Assembly: GCA_047629355.1 (NCBI GenBank)
Contig: JBLHWU010000004.1
Span: 1 to 58,431 of the forward strand
Length of the DNA: 58,431 nt
Reading direction: 5' to 3'
From: CAYUNA01 sp047629355
GTDB taxonomy: Bacteria > Bacteroidota > Bacteroidia > Chitinophagales > Saprospiraceae
How positions within the stretch are numbered: position 1 is the first letter of the stretch; each line of letters begins with the position of its first letter. The notes beneath the pieces are model-generated. The model did no database searches. It had not been told where the DNA came from and worked only from the letters and a program-made list of their open reading frames with translations. Both the position numbers and the translations under genes were made by a program. This document shows, in pieces, positions 8,442 through 17,118 of this stretch.

Positions 8442-10463
8442 CTAGGACGCCCCTTTCACCTGCTTCTTCAACGCAAACAACTCATCCCGAAACTGCGCCG
8501 CCGAAATAAAATCCAAATCCTTCGCTGCCTTTTTCATCTTCCGTTCTGTCTCTTTCATCGCCTTTTCAATTTGGTCGCGCGTCATGTAGCCAATCACAGG
8601 ATCAGCTGCCAAACTCGCTTCTTCTGGCTCGACATAATACTCTTTTTTACCCCGAATATCAAGAATCGTCGTTTTGGACATGATGTCTTCTTTTGATTTC
8701 CTAACGGTTCGCGGGGTAATATTATGCTTTTCGTTATAAGCCGTTTGAATCACGCGACGACGGTCGGTTTCATCAATTGTTCGTTGCATCGAATCGGTGA
8801 CTTTATCGGCATAAAAGACGACCAAGCCGTTGACATTCCGCGCGGCACGCCCTGCAGTTTGGGTTAACGAACGGTCATTCCGCAAGAAGCCTTCTTTGTC
8901 CGCATCCAAAATTGCGACGAGCGAAACTTCAGGTAAATCCAAGCCCTCCCGCAATAAATTTACACCAATTAGTACGTCAAATTCGCCCAATTGCAAATCC
9001 CGCAAGATTTCAACGCGCTCCATTGTATCGACTTCAGAGTGAATATAGCGGACTTTTATGTCCAATTTAGCGAAGTATTTAGCGAGTTCTTCTGCCATTC
9101 TCTTGGTCAAGGTTGTTACCAACGTTCGCTCGTTTTTCTTGATGCGCTCGTCGATTTCTTCCATCAAATCATCAATCTGATTCATGCTTGGCCGCACCTC
9201 AATTGGCGGGTCAAGCAAGCCCGTCGGACGAATGATTTGTTCGATAATCAAACCGTCCGTTTCTTCCATTTCATAATTGCTCGGCGTCGCACTGACATAA
9301 ATGACTTGATTAACCAAACTTTCAAATTCGGTAAAATTCAACGGTCGATTGTCCATCGCAGAAGACAGCCGAAAGCCATGACTAACCAAACTCAATTTTC
9401 GCGCACGGTCACCACCCCACATTCCACGAACTTGAGGAATCGTCACATGACTTTCATCGACCAACATCAAATAATCGTCTGGAAAATAATCTAACAAACA
9501 AAACGGTCGCGTCCCGGGTCGTCGTCCATCAAAGAAACGAGAGTAATTTTCTACGCCGTTACAATAGCCCAATTCCGTCATCATTTCAATGTCAAAAGTT
9601 GTGCGTTCCTTGATACGTTTGGCTTCCAAAAACTTTCGCTCGCTCTCAAAATACTTAATCTGGCTATCCATTTCATCGTGAATATCACGGATGATGTCAC
9701 CCATGCGGTCTTTCGGTGCAACGTATAAATGAGCTGGAAAAATCGCCGCCTCTTTCAATCCCGTAATTCGTTTACCTGTCTCAGTTTCAATTTTATCAAT
9801 CTCTTCAATTTCATCACCAAAAAATGTAACTCGTATTCCGTGGTCAGCATAAGGCAAATTAATATCGACTGTATCGCCTCGTACGCGGAAGGTTGCTCGC
9901 TTGAATTCAACTTCCGTTCGAGAGTACAGACTTTCTACCAATTTATATAAAAAAATATTCCGTGAAATGACATCACCCGGCTGAATGCGAATGATATTTT
10001 CCGCAAAATCTTCAGGATTTCCCATACCATAAATGCACGAAACCGACGCCACAATTATCACATCCCGCCGACCTGACAATAGCGAAGAGGTCGCACGGAG
10101 TCGTAATTTATCAACTTCCTCATTGATTTGTAGGTCTTTTTCAATATACGTATCGGTGACGGAAAGATAGGCTTCGGGCTGATAATAATCGTAATACGAA
10201 ACGAAGTATTCCACCGCATTATCAGGAAAAAATTCGCAAAATTCACCATACAATTGAGCCGTCAATGTTTTATTATGCGTCAAAACCAGCGTCGGACGAT
10301 TCAAATTGGCAATCACATTTGCCATCGTAAAGGTCTTTCCTGAACCTGTAACACCCAATAAAACTTGTGATTTTTCGCCTTCTTTGACTCCTTTAGTTAA
10401 TTCACTAATGGCGGTGGGTTGGTCACCCGTTGGCCTAAAAGGAGATGATAATTTGAAACTCAT
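8442..10463 (-). CDS. uvrB: Excinuclease ABC subunit B
   Basis: The DNA-damage verification helicase of nucleotide excision repair. It has 673 residues, the normal length. The Walker A motif GVTGSGKT lies at 37-44. The Tyr-rich beta-hairpin (YYDYYQPEAY) that inserts into DNA is intact. Helicase motifs DESHVT and QTAGRAARN are present, and a C-terminal UVR motif (AAQFRDELFALKKQ) ends the protein. A perfect 13-base palindrome lies about 65 bases upstream of the ATG and may be an operator. No uvrA or uvrC is in the window. Confidence 0.97.
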   Translation of the reverse strand: MSFKLSSPFRPTGDQPTAISELTKGVKEGEKSQVLLGVTGSGKTFTMANVIANLNRPTLVLTHNKTLTAQLYGEFCEFFPDNAVEYFVSYYDYYQPEAYLSVTDTYIEKDLQINEEVDKLRLRATSSLLSGRRDVIIVASVSCIYGMGNPEDFAENIIRIQPGDVISRNIFLYKLVESLYSRTEVEFKRATFRVRGDTVDINLPYADHGIRVTFFGDEIEEIDKIETETGKRITGLKEAAIFPAHLYVAPKDRMGDIIRDIHDEMDSQIKYFESERKFLEAKRIKERTTFDIEMMTELGYCNGVENYSRFFDGRRPGTRPFCLLDYFPDDYLMLVDESHVTIPQVRGMWGGDRARKLSLVSHGFRLSSAMDNRPLNFTEFESLVNQVIYVSATPSNYEMEETDGLIIEQIIRPTGLLDPPIEVRPSMNQIDDLMEEIDERIKKNERTLVTTLTKRMAEELAKYFAKLDIKVRYIHSEVDTMERVEILRDLQLGEFDVLIGVNLLREGLDLPEVSLVAILDADKEGFLRNDRSLTQTAGRAARNVNGLVVFYADKVTDSMQRTIDETDRRRVIQTAYNEKHNITPRTVRKSKEDIMSKTTILDIRGKKEYYVEPEEASLAADPVIGYMTRDQIEKAMKETERKMKKAAKDLDFISAAQFRDELFALKKQVKGAS

Positions 10464-10524
10464 ACGATTGACTCGATTGAATAATTGCTTCGGTTAACTT
10501 GATTAGTTCAATTAATTCGATTTT

Positions 10525-10537
10525 TGTTTGACAAACA
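10525..10537. promoter_or_regulatory. Palindrome TGTTTGACAAACA upstream of uvrB
   Basis: A perfect TGTTTG-A-CAAACA palindrome 62-74 bases ahead of the uvrB start. Since uvrB is commonly damage-inducible, an SOS-type repressor site is possible. This is position-based inference only. Confidence 0.3.
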
Positions 10538-10615
10538 TTTTGCCTTTTTAGAACAGATAAAGGTAGGAAAAGTTTGATGAAATTCGAGGTGTGTTTTCTC
10601 TCTTTTTAAATGTTG

Positions 10616-11491
10616 CTAGAACCGTTGAATTTTGCCAAAATTTTTCAAAGAAATGACTTTCCAAGCTTCTAAAATCTCCAGTACCTCTGAATTTCTTTCC
10701 GCACCAATCGCTACTAAAAATTGCTCTTTTTCAGTTCTAGGAAAAGCGGAAATATCGTAAGATTCTGTACCTTTTTGCTTGCTATTTTTGGTCATTCTGT
10801 AAGCATTTGACCAGTTGTCAAAACCAAGGTTCGCTTCGTGACAGAGTTTTTCTAAAATCAAGACATCTTTCATTGAATCCGTCAATAATTCCACAGCAAA
10901 AGTAAAATACAGCGACGGACGAATCATTTCTAATTCATCAAAAATGGGAAACTTTTTACCCTCAACATAATGAAAACCATTAGGCTTATTGTCAAATAAA
11001 ATGAGATCTTGAAAACCATGCTTGGAGGAGGGTTGCGGCACACTTTGAATGCGCGCACGGGCAGGGTCAATTCGCTTAGCCAAAACAACTTCTGGCTTCG
11101 TTTTAGGATTGAGTCGGAGAATAATTGGCGAAGGATTTAAGACTGGCTTTTTCTTATTTTTAGAAATTTTAAAACCCAACTGATGCCATGCTTTTTTTGC
11201 CAATTCCCATCGTTTTAAAGCAGTGGCAGCGATACCTAAATTGTGCCAAGCAGCTTCATCAAACGGATTATTTTCGACTGCTTTTTGACTATAGTGAAGC
11301 GACGGTTGCCACTCATTTCGTTGTTTGTAAATCAGGCTCAAAAACGAAAAGGGCGCAGACCAATCTGGAGCCATGCGTATTACTCGTTTATAAAGTTTTA
11401 CGGCATTATAAACATCACCTGCGCGGTCGTAAGCCAACGCTTGCAGCAGTAAATGTTCGGAGGCATCATTTTGTCTGTAGTATCTTTCCAT
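10616..11491 (-). CDS. TPR protein of unknown function
   Basis: The first ~105 of 291 residues form about three tetratricopeptide repeats (LLLQALAYDRAGDVYNAVKLYKRVI, FSFLSLIYKQRNEW, AAWHNLGIAATALKRWELAKKAW). The remainder is not a recognised domain. It contains a conserved-looking block, DELEMIRPSLYFTFAVELLTD, and a basic C-terminus. There is no signal peptide, so it is probably cytoplasmic. It is divergent in sequence from its neighbours uvrB and bcp but lies on the same strand. The TPRs suggest protein binding, but no partner can be named. Confidence 0.8.
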   Translation of the reverse strand: MERYYRQNDASEHLLLQALAYDRAGDVYNAVKLYKRVIRMAPDWSAPFSFLSLIYKQRNEWQPSLHYSQKAVENNPFDEAAWHNLGIAATALKRWELAKKAWHQLGFKISKNKKKPVLNPSPIILRLNPKTKPEVVLAKRIDPARARIQSVPQPSSKHGFQDLILFDNKPNGFHYVEGKKFPIFDELEMIRPSLYFTFAVELLTDSMKDVLILEKLCHEANLGFDNWSNAYRMTKNSKQKGTESYDISAFPRTEKEQFLVAIGAERNSEVLEILEAWKVISLKNFGKIQRF

Positions 11492-11781
11492 TATAAAAAT
11501 GTAGTGGCTTTCTGCCAGATTTAGAATGAAAGGTTCTTTTTAGCTGTGGCTCAATAATTCTACAAAAATACTATAATGCCAAATAAAAATTTTTCTTTAA
11601 AAGGCAATGCAGTGAATTTTGGGCAAAAATAGGTTTTTAAAACGTAAGAAGCCATCTTAAAAAACACTTAATTTTAATTTTAGACGTGCAGCGGGCAAAA
11701 TGACTTTTCAACATTAGAAGAGCATTATCTACAGATTTTTGTGGATAAGTTTTGAAGATGACCTTAAAAAATGGGAAAAAG

Positions 11782-12237
11782 CTATTTTTGTAAAACGGCA
11801 ATCGCTTCCGTTACGTGCTTTTGCATGTTAATTGAACTGGAAAAAACGTTTTGAATGATACCTTTTTCGTCAATAACATACGTCACGCGACCTGGCAAAA
11901 GACCAAACATTGCTTTTGGAACACCAAATAACTTTTGTACCTCTTTTTTCTCATCACTCAACAGAACAAATGGCAAATTATGCTTGTCCGCAAAATACTG
12001 ATGCGACTGTGGACTATCCGCGCTGATGCCAATCACTTCTGCCCCAACATCCTTAAAATCTTCGTACATATCGCGGAAAGTACAAGCTTCTACTGTACAG
12101 CCTGGCGTATCGTCTTTTGGGTAAAAATAAACGACAAAAGGTTTGCCAATAAATTGCTCGATATCGACCAATTCATTGTGCTGATTTTTTAAACTAAATT
12201 TGGGAACGGCGTCGCCTACTTGAATTTTATTTTTCAT
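11782..12237 (-). CDS. bcp: Thioredoxin-dependent peroxiredoxin, Bcp/PrxQ type
   Basis: It reduces hydroperoxides using thioredoxin. At 151 residues it has the usual length. The peroxidatic Cys47 lies in DDTPGCTVEACTFRD, with Cys52 five residues later as the resolving cysteine of the PrxQ subclass. There is no signal peptide, so it is cytoplasmic. It is an isolated gene; the 290 bases between it and the TPR gene hold nothing recognisable. Confidence 0.95.
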   Translation of the reverse strand: MKNKIQVGDAVPKFSLKNQHNELVDIEQFIGKPFVVYFYPKDDTPGCTVEACTFRDMYEDFKDVGAEVIGISADSPQSHQYFADKHNLPFVLLSDEKKEVQKLFGVPKAMFGLLPGRVTYVIDEKGIIQNVFSSSINMQKHVTEAIAVLQK

Positions 12238-12301
12238 ATTTTTAGAATTAATTTTAGTAATTACTCAATTGTTTCAGGATAAAAACCCGAAAGGACAGCT
12301 G

Positions 12302-12326
12302 CTCGGATTGCAAATCCGAATTACTT
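12302..12326. repeat. Short palindromic repeat (family E, second copy)
   Basis: CTCGGATTG-C-AAATCCGAA followed by TTACTT differs from the copy at 171-195 in two positions. The TTA inside it is the stop codon of the DUF554 gene on the minus strand. Confidence 0.6.
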
Positions 12327-13043
12327 GAGTTCTTTTTTAGCAAGATAGGATTCGAAAATTTTTGTCAAAATTGCAATGACCAAAAGTCCTGGAAGCAGAT
12401 TTTCAATATTAATCTTGCCTAATTGTAGCATATTTATAGCAATAGCAATGATAAGAACACCGCCAAGGGCACTTAGTTGCGCAATTAACTTTTCCGTAAA
12501 AAATCGCTCCGTTTTTTTTGCTAAGACGGTAATACCACCTTGAAAAATGAGCATTGGAAGGATAGAGAATAAGACACCAATACCAAAAGATGCTGCCAAG
12601 GCAACTGAGGTAATACCGTCTAAAGTCGACTTAATCATTAGCAATTCACGCTTGCCTTCGATGCCTTCTTCTATCGCCCCGATGATGGTCATCGAGCCAA
12701 TGCAAAAGAGTAGAAAAGCGGTAATTAAGCCGTTGGTAAAGCCTTGTTCAGAAATTTGAAAAGCGGTTTTAATAAAATCGCCAAGTCCTAATAAAATGGT
12801 TTGTAAACCAATTAACTCACCCAAGATACCACCTAAAATCAAGGAAAATATAAAGATGAGAAAATATCCGTCAGGTACTTTAAAACTCATTGAAATACCA
12901 ATAACTAAGGTACCCAAACCAATCGCTTGAAAAATAATCGCTTCAATATTTGGCGGAAAAAATTCTTTTAAAAAAATACCAATTAAGCTACCGACGACCA
13001 CTGCCAACATATTAATAAATGTGCCAATTGGAAGATTTTTCAT
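12321..13043 (-). CDS. DUF554 integral membrane protein
   Basis: A 240-residue protein with about seven hydrophobic segments, matching the DUF554/YdfK family, whose transport or membrane role is not established. Family features visible are the glycine-rich first helix (NMLAVVVGSLIGIFLKE), ISMSFKVPDGYFLIFIFSLILGGILGE, and the central GSMTIIGAIEEG loop. The start lies 9 bases downstream of the methyltransferase stop on the minus strand, so the two are probably co-transcribed. The length is normal. Confidence 0.9.
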   Translation of the reverse strand: MKNLPIGTFINMLAVVVGSLIGIFLKEFFPPNIEAIIFQAIGLGTLVIGISMSFKVPDGYFLIFIFSLILGGILGELIGLQTILLGLGDFIKTAFQISEQGFTNGLITAFLLFCIGSMTIIGAIEEGIEGKRELLMIKSTLDGITSVALAASFGIGVLFSILPMLIFQGGITVLAKKTERFFTEKLIAQLSALGGVLIIAIAINMLQLGKINIENLLPGLLVIAILTKIFESYLAKKELK

Positions 13044-13052
13044 ACTTGAAAA

Positions 13053-13607
13053 TTATTGTTTTTTGCTTACTAAGACCCAAGCCGGTGGGACATTTATTGG
13101 AACAAAATTGGTGTCAACATTGCCGAAAACTTGTTGGTATAATTTTTTAGCAATCAACGAATAATGGATTTGCATGTAAATGCCTCCTTTCTCCATATTG
13201 TCATGACAAACTTGAATGATTTCCAAGGCTTCTTCTTCTGGAAACATGACGAAAGGAATGGCAGAAGAAATATACTTTACTTTTTCAATATTGTGTTTCG
13301 CCAAATATTTAGGCAAATGTACTGCAGAATCTTCGATAATAACCAATCGGTCATCTTTAATCTTATGAAGTAGTTTAGCCATATTAGGCATAATCTCAAA
13401 GGCGAATAGTTTTGCATCAGGTCGCATATTGGCCAAAAGATGTTTGGTTACTACTCCATCGCCTGCACCTAATTCTACAATTAATGTTGCCTCCTCAAAA
13501 TCAATAAAACTAATTGACTTTTTGCATAGAAATTTGGAACTTCTCGCCAGTGCACCTACCGTTTTCAAATTCTTAATGCCCGTCTTTAAAAAATCAATCT
13601 TTGTCAT
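13053..13607 (-). CDS. SAM-dependent methyltransferase, phospholipid N-methyltransferase-like
   Basis: A 184-residue class I methyltransferase with SAM-binding motif I at VELGAGDG (44-51). It also has FAFEIMPN, where an acidic residue binds ribose, and YISSAIPFVMFP in the position of motif IV. The size and the early FLKTGIKNLKTVGA region resemble the PmtA-like group, which methylates phosphatidylethanolamine, and the rRNA adenine dimethylase relatives. The substrate is an inference. It is followed at once by the DUF554 membrane protein gene. The start is the only reasonable ATG. Confidence 0.85.
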   Translation of the reverse strand: MTKIDFLKTGIKNLKTVGALARSSKFLCKKSISFIDFEEATLIVELGAGDGVVTKHLLANMRPDAKLFAFEIMPNMAKLLHKIKDDRLVIIEDSAVHLPKYLAKHNIEKVKYISSAIPFVMFPEEEALEIIQVCHDNMEKGGIYMQIHYSLIAKKLYQQVFGNVDTNFVPINVPPAWVLVSKKQ

Positions 13608-13745
13608 ACATTTATTTTAAGTGGTCGCAAAAATAGACAATTTGAAGATAGAATAACTGACGAAATTACGTTTGGGTAATTCTTTTCGCCACATTAATGA
13701 AATCTCGCACAAAAAACCGTCTTTTACTCATGTTTTGCCTTAGTA

Positions 13746-13825
13746 AGTACCTTGACACAATTAATCGAACAATCAAATGAGTAAGATACTTCTTTGATTG
13801 TTCGATTAATTATGTCTAAGTACCT
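13746..13825. repeat. Long imperfect inverted repeat
   Basis: The arms share a perfect 19-base core (AATTAATCGAACAATCAAA and its complement) plus an outer GACA/TGTC and GTAC pairing, around a 13-base loop. It has no T-run and no coding content. It may be a solitary mobile-element remnant. Confidence 0.6.
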
Positions 13826-13885
13826 GCTTATTGGATTCTAAGGAACTAGGAATGAATAAGTTTCAATTTTTTGTACTATACAACA

Positions 13886-13921
13886 GTAAAGCGGTATTGA
13901 GAAAACTCAATACCGCTTTAC
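13886..13921. repeat. Perfect 16-bp hairpin
   Basis: GTAAAGCGGTATTGAG-AAAA-CTCAATACCGCTTTAC has a perfect stem and a tetraloop. It lacks a T-run on either side, so an intrinsic terminator role is doubtful. Confidence 0.7.
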
Positions 13922-14010
13922 AAAGTCAGAAATATTATCTCTAGCTGTCTTTGTCTTCATTCAAGTTAATAGGATCGAATAAACTTGGCTAAGTATGTGT
14001 TTGAACGAGA

Positions 14011-14052
14011 AAAAAAACGCAAGCATAGCCTTAACTATGACGAGTGTTTTTT
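14011..14052 (-). terminator. Terminator downstream of the DUF4290 gene
   Basis: An imperfect stem (CATAG/CTATG core with outer CG and A/T-run pairing) is flanked by T-runs on both strands. It lies 136 bases beyond the DUF4290 stop in the minus direction. Confidence 0.6.
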
Positions 14053-14187
14053 AACGCAGTGAGGCGTAATAATCAATTAAATTAACCGACAGAATTAACT
14101 GAAATGACGACTAAGAAATGCGAAATAAATAACTCCACCATCTGGACGGTTTATTTTATCGTTACTTAAATTTATTTTATCTGATTA

Positions 14188-15165
14188 TTAGCGTCGTCGT
14201 CGGTCATAGCCACCACGTCCACCACCGCTATTGCTTCCACCGCCGCCGCGATTGTCTCGGTCATAACCACCGCGTCCACCACCGCTATTGCTTCCGCCGC
14301 CGCGATTGTCTCGGTCATAGCCACCACGTCCACCACCGCTATTACTTCCGCCGCCTCGGTTATCTCGTCCACCACCACGATTGTCTCGGTCATAGCCACC
14401 ACGTCCACCACCGCTATTACTTCCGCCGCCTCGGTTGTCACGGTCGTAACCGCCACGTGCGCCACCTCTGTTCTCTCGTCGGTCATTGCTGCGTCCACCA
14501 CTTCGATTGTTGTCCCGATAGTCACTACGATTATCGCGACCACCACGTTCATTACTTCGGCTTTTAGACCGACCAGAAGATTGAGATAAGCTGTCTAAAC
14601 GAGCATCTTCTTCCAGTTTTAATTTACCTTTTGACAAAGATTCTAATTCTTCGATAATCAAATCATCGCTGACATAATGGTCTTTATTCCAAGTTCGGTA
14701 AGCCAGTTTCATGTAAGAACCAATGACTTGTACGAAGCCTTTTTTGACTTCACCATCTTCCATTTCAATAGCTTTGTCAATCAAAGTTTGAACATGGTGA
14801 CCGTAATGTCGAAATTTTCGAGCAACAAACGGATAAGGTACACGGTCTGGTCTTTTACGTGTATTCTCTGGAGTTGGAATCGCACCATTTGGTGGAATTA
14901 CGCCAGGCAAATCAAAATTAGCGATACGAAAAACATGCTTCCACATTTTATCGCGATAATCGTCTAAGTTTTTATTCTGTGGGTGCATTTGCATCATCAA
15001 ATGCACAACTTTTTCTACAAAAAACTGTCGTTCGTCTAAGTCAGTAATTTCTTTGGCGTGTCGAATCAGTGTCTGCACATTTCTCCCATATTCTGGAATT
15101 TCCAGCTTTTCCATTTGGGAGTTGTAAATTAAATTTTCCATATAAATTTCTTTAAAAGAAGTCAA
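14188..15165 (-). CDS. DUF4290 protein with Gly/Arg-rich repeat tail
   Basis: The N-terminal ~205 residues match DUF4290, a Bacteroidota family of unknown function (MEKLEIPEYGRNVQTLIRHA, RKRPDRVPYPFVARKFRHYG). After a charged linker (about 195-235) comes a low-complexity tail. It is built of about four tandem copies of an 18-residue unit, GGYDRDNRGGGSNSGGGR, with one unit lengthened by RDNRGGG, and ends in RRRR. The tail resembles RGG boxes of RNA-binding proteins. The first residues before MENLIYN (MTSFKEIY, from 15165) may be untranslated; ATG 15141 is an alternative start. The DNA repeat is a coding minisatellite at about 14190-14460. It lies downstream of glmS on the same strand. Confidence 0.85.
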   Translation of the reverse strand: MTSFKEIYMENLIYNSQMEKLEIPEYGRNVQTLIRHAKEITDLDERQFFVEKVVHLMMQMHPQNKNLDDYRDKMWKHVFRIANFDLPGVIPPNGAIPTPENTRKRPDRVPYPFVARKFRHYGHHVQTLIDKAIEMEDGEVKKGFVQVIGSYMKLAYRTWNKDHYVSDDLIIEELESLSKGKLKLEEDARLDSLSQSSGRSKSRSNERGGRDNRSDYRDNNRSGGRSNDRRENRGGARGGYDRDNRGGGSNSGGGRGGYDRDNRGGGRDNRGGGSNSGGGRGGYDRDNRGGGSNSGGGRGGYDRDNRGGGGSNSGGGRGGYDRRRR

Positions 15166-15167
15166 AT

Positions 15168-15241
15168 GTCAGACCGATTTGCTTTCAGAATTTAGATTTG
15201 AAACTGGTTCTATCTAATTTCTGAAAGTAAATCGGTCTGAC
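15168..15241. repeat. Inverted repeat between glmS and DUF4290 gene (family D)
   Basis: Arms of about 30 bases with two mismatches, beginning GTCAGACCGATTT, form a hairpin. TCTGAC motifs and a T-run follow at 15241-15265. Read on the minus strand it lies between the glmS stop and the DUF4290 start. Related GTCAGAAGTCA motifs recur at 20198 and 47155. Confidence 0.6.
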
Positions 15242-15279
15242 TTCTGACCTCTGACTTTTTTTTTCTTTTCAAATAAATG

Positions 15280-17118
15280 CTACTCCACAGTCACCGACTT
15301 CGCCAAATTTCTCGGCATATCTACATCACAGCCTCGTAAAACCGCAATGTGATAAGATAACAACTGCATTGGAATAACAGAAAGTAACGGCGTCAGTGGT
15401 TCCATTGTGTCTGGGATTTCGATAGTAAAATCAGCCATTTCGCTGATAGTTTTATCGCCTTCCGTAACTACGGCAACCAAAACGCCCCCTCTTGCTTTCA
15501 CTTCCTGAATATTGGAAGCGACTTTTTCGTAAGCACTTTTATTAGTGGCAATGACTATGACAGGCATTTTTTCATCAATCAATGCAATTGGTCCATGCTT
15601 CATTTCAGCGGCAGGGTAGCCTTCAGCATGGATGTAGGAAATTTCTTTCAATTTTAATGCGCCTTCTAACGCAACAGGGAAGTTATATCCTCGACCAAGA
15701 TACAATGCATTCTCGGAGTCCTTAAATTCGCCCGCAATGTACTTGATTTTATCGGCATTTTCCAATACCCGCTTTACTTTTTCTGGAATCAATGCCATTT
15801 CTGTTAACAACTCTTGCAAATACGAATCCGAAATCGTACCTCGTTCTTTCGCAATCGTTAATGCCATCAATGTCAAAACAGTTACTTGTCCCGTAAATGC
15901 TTTAGTGGAAGCTACCCCAATCTCTGGTCCAGCGTGAATATAGGAACCTGCATCTGTCACTCGAGCAATTGACGAGCCGACTGAATTAACGATACCATAA
16001 GTCAAGGCGCCTTTTCTATTTGCCAACTCTAAAGCTGCCAAAGTATCTGCTGTTTCTCCTGATTGAGAAATAGCGATAACAACGTCTTTATCCGTAATAA
16101 TTGGGTTCCGATATCGGAATTCTGACGCATATTCGACCTCAACAGGAATTCGCGCCAAGTCTTCAATCAAATACTCTGCAATCAAACCAGAGTGCCAAGA
16201 AGTACCACAAGCAACGATGATGATGCGATTGGCATTTTTAATCTGATCCATGTGATTTTTCATACCACCAAGTCTTACCCAGCCATCTTCTACATTCAAA
16301 CGCCCCCGCATACTATCTTGAATCGTAGTCGGCTGTTCGTGAATTTCTTTGAGCATGAAATAGTCGTAACCACCTTTTTCCAATCGCTCAATTTCCATGT
16401 TCAATTCCTGCACATAAGGCGTTTGCAAAACATTCTCGATGCTTCTAATTTCAAATGTACCATCTCGACGCACTACTGCAATTTGTTCATCATCTAAATA
16501 AACAACTTGCTTGGTATGTTCCACAATCGGCGTGGCATCAGAGGCAAACAAAAAGCCTTCTTCGGCAATACCTATTACTAATGGACTCGCTTTTCGAGCT
16601 GCTACTAACACATCAGGATTTTCTATATCCATCACCACAATCGCATAGGCACCAGTGACACTATTCAAAGCAATACGTACGGCTTCTTCCAAAGGTAAAT
16701 TATCATTCATTTGAATTTCTTCAATCAAATGCGTCAATACTTCCGTGTCCGTTTCTGACTTAAAAGTGTGTCCTTTTTTAATCAAGGCTTGTTTCAAAAC
16801 TGCATAGTTTTCAATAATGCCGTTGTGAACCAAGGCGATTCGACCATTTTGAGAAAGATGTGGGTGCGCATTGGTATCGTCGGGTTTTCCGTGAGTCGCC
16901 CAGCGGGTATGACCAATTCCAATCGTTCCTTCGGTATTTTTATCGTTTGTAAAGTTGAGAAGTTCACTGACTTTTCCTTTCTTTTTATAAACGTTCATTG
17001 AGCCATTCAACAAAGCAACACCGGAGCTGTCATAGCCTCGATATTCAAGTCGTTGTAATCCTTTAATTAAAATAGGAAAGGCTTCTTCTGTTCCAAGGTA
17101 AGCGATAATTCCACACAT
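15280..17118 (-). CDS. glmS: Glutamine-fructose-6-phosphate aminotransferase (isomerizing)
   Basis: The first step of amino-sugar synthesis for peptidoglycan and LPS: glutamine plus fructose-6-phosphate gives glucosamine-6-phosphate. It has 612 residues, the normal length. The N-terminal nucleophile Cys2 (MCGIIAYLG) starts the class II amidotransferase domain. Two SIS domains follow (CGTSWHSG, ISQSGETADT, AEGYPAAEMKHGPIALID) and the C-terminus ends PRNLAKSVTVE as in the family. The Cys2 requirement fixes the start. No glmS ribozyme was recognised upstream. Confidence 0.98.
   Translation of the reverse strand: MCGIIAYLGTEEAFPILIKGLQRLEYRGYDSSGVALLNGSMNVYKKKGKVSELLNFTNDKNTEGTIGIGHTRWATHGKPDDTNAHPHLSQNGRIALVHNGIIENYAVLKQALIKKGHTFKSETDTEVLTHLIEEIQMNDNLPLEEAVRIALNSVTGAYAIVVMDIENPDVLVAARKASPLVIGIAEEGFLFASDATPIVEHTKQVVYLDDEQIAVVRRDGTFEIRSIENVLQTPYVQELNMEIERLEKGGYDYFMLKEIHEQPTTIQDSMRGRLNVEDGWVRLGGMKNHMDQIKNANRIIIVACGTSWHSGLIAEYLIEDLARIPVEVEYASEFRYRNPIITDKDVVIAISQSGETADTLAALELANRKGALTYGIVNSVGSSIARVTDAGSYIHAGPEIGVASTKAFTGQVTVLTLMALTIAKERGTISDSYLQELLTEMALIPEKVKRVLENADKIKYIAGEFKDSENALYLGRGYNFPVALEGALKLKEISYIHAEGYPAAEMKHGPIALIDEKMPVIVIATNKSAYEKVASNIQEVKARGGVLVAVVTEGDKTISEMADFTIEIPDTMEPLTPLLSVIPMQLLSYHIAVLRGCDVDMPRNLAKSVTVE

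Larger units (their letters stand above)
13608..14187. other. Repeat-rich 580-base intergenic region
   Basis: No gene seen. It holds an imperfect 33-base-arm inverted repeat (13746-13825), a perfect 16-bp hairpin (13886-13921), a bidirectional terminator (14011-14052) and, near 14115, the motif GCGAAATAAATAA that also starts the elements at 17361 and 47653. Confidence 0.6.

Noticed and set aside
13740..13930. CRISPR-like array from clustered inverted repeats
   Set aside because: The repeats are unrelated to each other and there is no regular spacer arrangement and no cas gene.
14172..14552. Val/Ala/Thr-rich reading frame over the DUF4290 tail
   Set aside because: It is the alternate frame of the Gly/Arg minisatellite; repeats stay open in several frames.
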